The position numbers and the translations under genes were made by a program. From Citromicrobium sp. UBA3494 (GTDB lineage: Bacteria; Pseudomonadota; Alphaproteobacteria; Sphingomonadales; Sphingomonadaceae): a DNA stretch of 64,000 nucleotides. Under the pieces are notes generated by a model that saw nothing but the letters and a program-made list of their open reading frames with translations, was not told where the DNA came from and searched no databases. Positions 62,919-64,000 of the stretch are shown in pieces; the stretch's first letter is position 1, and every line of letters starts with the position of its first letter. Location: assembly GCA_002377695.1 (NCBI GenBank), contig DFQH01000008.1, forward strand, positions 154,710-218,709. The letters are read 5' to 3'.

Positions 62919-63106
62919 GGAGCGATCCGCTTTGTTCGTGCTTGGCCCTGCCCGTTAGGGGGCCGCGCCTGTCTGCGCAATGAAAAGGGCCGCCTGCGTT
63001 ACTGGTTCACCGACAGAGACGGTCGGTCGGCCCCCTCCACCCTTGTAATTCACCTGTCATATCGCCAATGGGGCGGCAACCGGAAACGGCAACGGGCGCC
63101 CCACCG

Positions 63107-64000
63107 ATGAACCTGCAACATCCCTTCGAAGATTCGAACGGCGACAGCCTGCACGAGGAGTGCGGAGTCTTCGGCGCGATCAATGCCGGCACCGAAGCCG
63201 CAGCGACCACCGCGCTGGGGCTCCACGCGCTCCAGCATCGCGGACAGGAAGCGGCGGGAATCTCCAGTTTCGACGGCGCTCAGTTCTATACGCGCCGGGG
63301 CCTGGGCCATGTGGCGGAGAACTTCTCCAGCGCGGAAAGCATAGCCGAACTGCCTGGCTTCATGGCGGCTGGCCATGTCCGCTATTCCACCACCGGCGGC
63401 GCGGGGCTTCGCAACGTGCAGCCGCTCTACGCCGATCTTGCCAGCGGCGGCTTTTCCATCGCGCACAACGGCAATATCTCGAACGCGGCGGCCTTGCGCG
63501 AGGAACTGGTCGGCAAGGGCGCGATTTTCCAGTCGACCAGCGATACCGAAGTGATCATCCACTTGGTCGCCACCAGCCGTTATCCCACGATGCTCGACAA
63601 ACTGACCGACGCTCTGCGACTGGTCGAAGGGGCCTACGCGCTGATCGTGATGACGCCGCGTGGCATGGCCGCCTGCCGGGATCCGCTGGGCATCCGCCCG
63701 CTGCAGATGGGCCGCATGGGCGACGCCGTCGTCTTCGCCAGCGAGACGGTTGCCTTCGATGTCGTGGGGGCGACCTTCGAGCGCGAAGTTGAGCCGGGCG
63801 AACTGATCGAGGTCGACTTCGACGGCAAGATCCGCAGTCACCGGCCTTTCGGCGACAATCCGTCTCGCCCGTGCATCTTCGAACACGTCTATTTCAGCCG
63901 GCCCGATTCCCACTTCGCCGGGCGGTCCGTGTACGAGGCGCGCAAGGCGATCGGAACGGAACTGGCCATGGAGGCGCCGTGCGATGCCGATATCGTGGTG
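63107..64000 (+). CDS. purF: Amidophosphoribosyltransferase, N-terminal part (cut by window edge)
   Basis: First enzyme of purine synthesis; glutamine-PRPP amidotransferase. The first 298 codons hold the class II glutaminase: a short propeptide, Cys19 (EECGVFGA), HALQHRGQEAAGI, GHVRYSTTGG, HNGNISNA and SDTEVIIHLVA. The PRPP-binding C-terminal half lies beyond the window. ATG 63107 is 188 bases from the divergent lolC start. The mature nucleophile is Cys after removal of the propeptide, as in the Bacillus-type enzyme. Confidence 0.96.
   Translation, partial: MNLQHPFEDSNGDSLHEECGVFGAINAGTEAAATTALGLHALQHRGQEAAGISSFDGAQFYTRRGLGHVAENFSSAESIAELPGFMAAGHVRYSTTGGAGLRNVQPLYADLASGGFSIAHNGNISNAAALREELVGKGAIFQSTSDTEVIIHLVATSRYPTMLDKLTDALRLVEGAYALIVMTPRGMAACRDPLGIRPLQMGRMGDAVVFASETVAFDVVGATFEREVEPGELIEVDFDGKIRSHRPFGDNPSRPCIFEHVYFSRPDSHFAGRSVYEARKAIGTELAMEAPCDADIVV

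Noticed and set aside
1..64000. CRISPR array, prophage or insertion sequence
   Set aside because: No regularly spaced direct repeats, transposase, integrase or phage structural gene was recognised.

Overview
The window is GC-rich, densely coded chromosomal DNA. Everything points to an alphaproteobacterium of the Sphingomonadales, most likely the Erythrobacteraceae (Erythrobacter / Qipengyuania / Altererythrobacter group). The pointers are the XrtA (exosortase A) exopolysaccharide locus in its sphingomonad form, the amidase-PBP1A-RF2 block divergent from an RNase E with a long acidic insertion, the sdhB-thioesterase-ZapE group, and PEP/XrtA-associated proteins typical of that order. I see no rRNA, tRNA, CRISPR array, insertion sequence or prophage. 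Genus placement is inference.

Layout. 1-7.8 kb: metabolic genes (partial aldehyde dehydrogenase, thiolase, SH3-domain protein, 2-hydroxyacid dehydrogenase, ammonium transporter, lipase-like hydrolase, nitronate monooxygenase-like protein, a methyltransferase that looks like a lipoprotein). 7.8-15.8 kb: cell wall and RNA core (prfB, a PBP1A, a cell-wall amidase, then rne divergently with a 472-base leader region). 15.9-21 kb: haloalkane dehalogenase, a REP-like inverted pair, an SDR, sdhB-thioesterase-zapE, pirin. 21.0-40.8 kb: the XrtA island. A minus-strand run from the export lipoprotein (35031) through chain-length protein, tyrosine kinase, outer-membrane barrel, ATPase, deacetylase, FemAB-like protein, glycosyltransferase and XrtA-EpsI fusion to an asparagine-synthase-like amidotransferase is followed by a crotonase that carries the catalytic signature of DSF synthase (RpfF). 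Upstream lies a second minus-strand pair (PLP decarboxylase, AMP-forming ligase) facing a plus-strand operon (GNAT/FemAB-like, acyl carrier protein, two alpha/beta hydrolase-like proteins). 40.8-45.5 kb: rRNA methyltransferase, NAD(P)HX repair, small lipoprotein, formylglutamate amidohydrolase, ispE. 45.5-53.9 kb: three-hairpin spacer, ETF-QO, UDG-like protein, lytic transglycosylase, moaB, a CaCA antiporter with no ordinary start codon, radical SAM protein, DUF1993 and YbjN-like proteins. 54-64 kb: composite terminator/repeat, DUF1330, small membrane protein, acyl-CoA ligase, dnaE, two small unknowns, lolD-lolC, and the first 298 codons of purF.

How the genes work together. The XrtA locus covers polymer assembly control (Wzz/tyrosine kinase/Wza-like export), polymer modification (deacetylase, amidotransferase, FemAB-like) and protein sorting (XrtA), although no PEP-CTERM substrate is encoded here. 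The ligase, carrier protein, PLP decarboxylase and hydrolases form a small carrier-linked chemistry set whose product is not known to me, and the DSF-synthase homologue suggests a fatty-acid signal tied to the locus. The PBP1A, amidase and lytic transglycosylase handle peptidoglycan, and LolCD handles lipoprotein export. The main open points are the DSF-synthase homologue, the carrier-linked subcluster, the cysteine-rich tail of the nitronate-monooxygenase-like protein, the exported methyltransferase, the repeats in the RNase E tail and several intergenic repeat elements.
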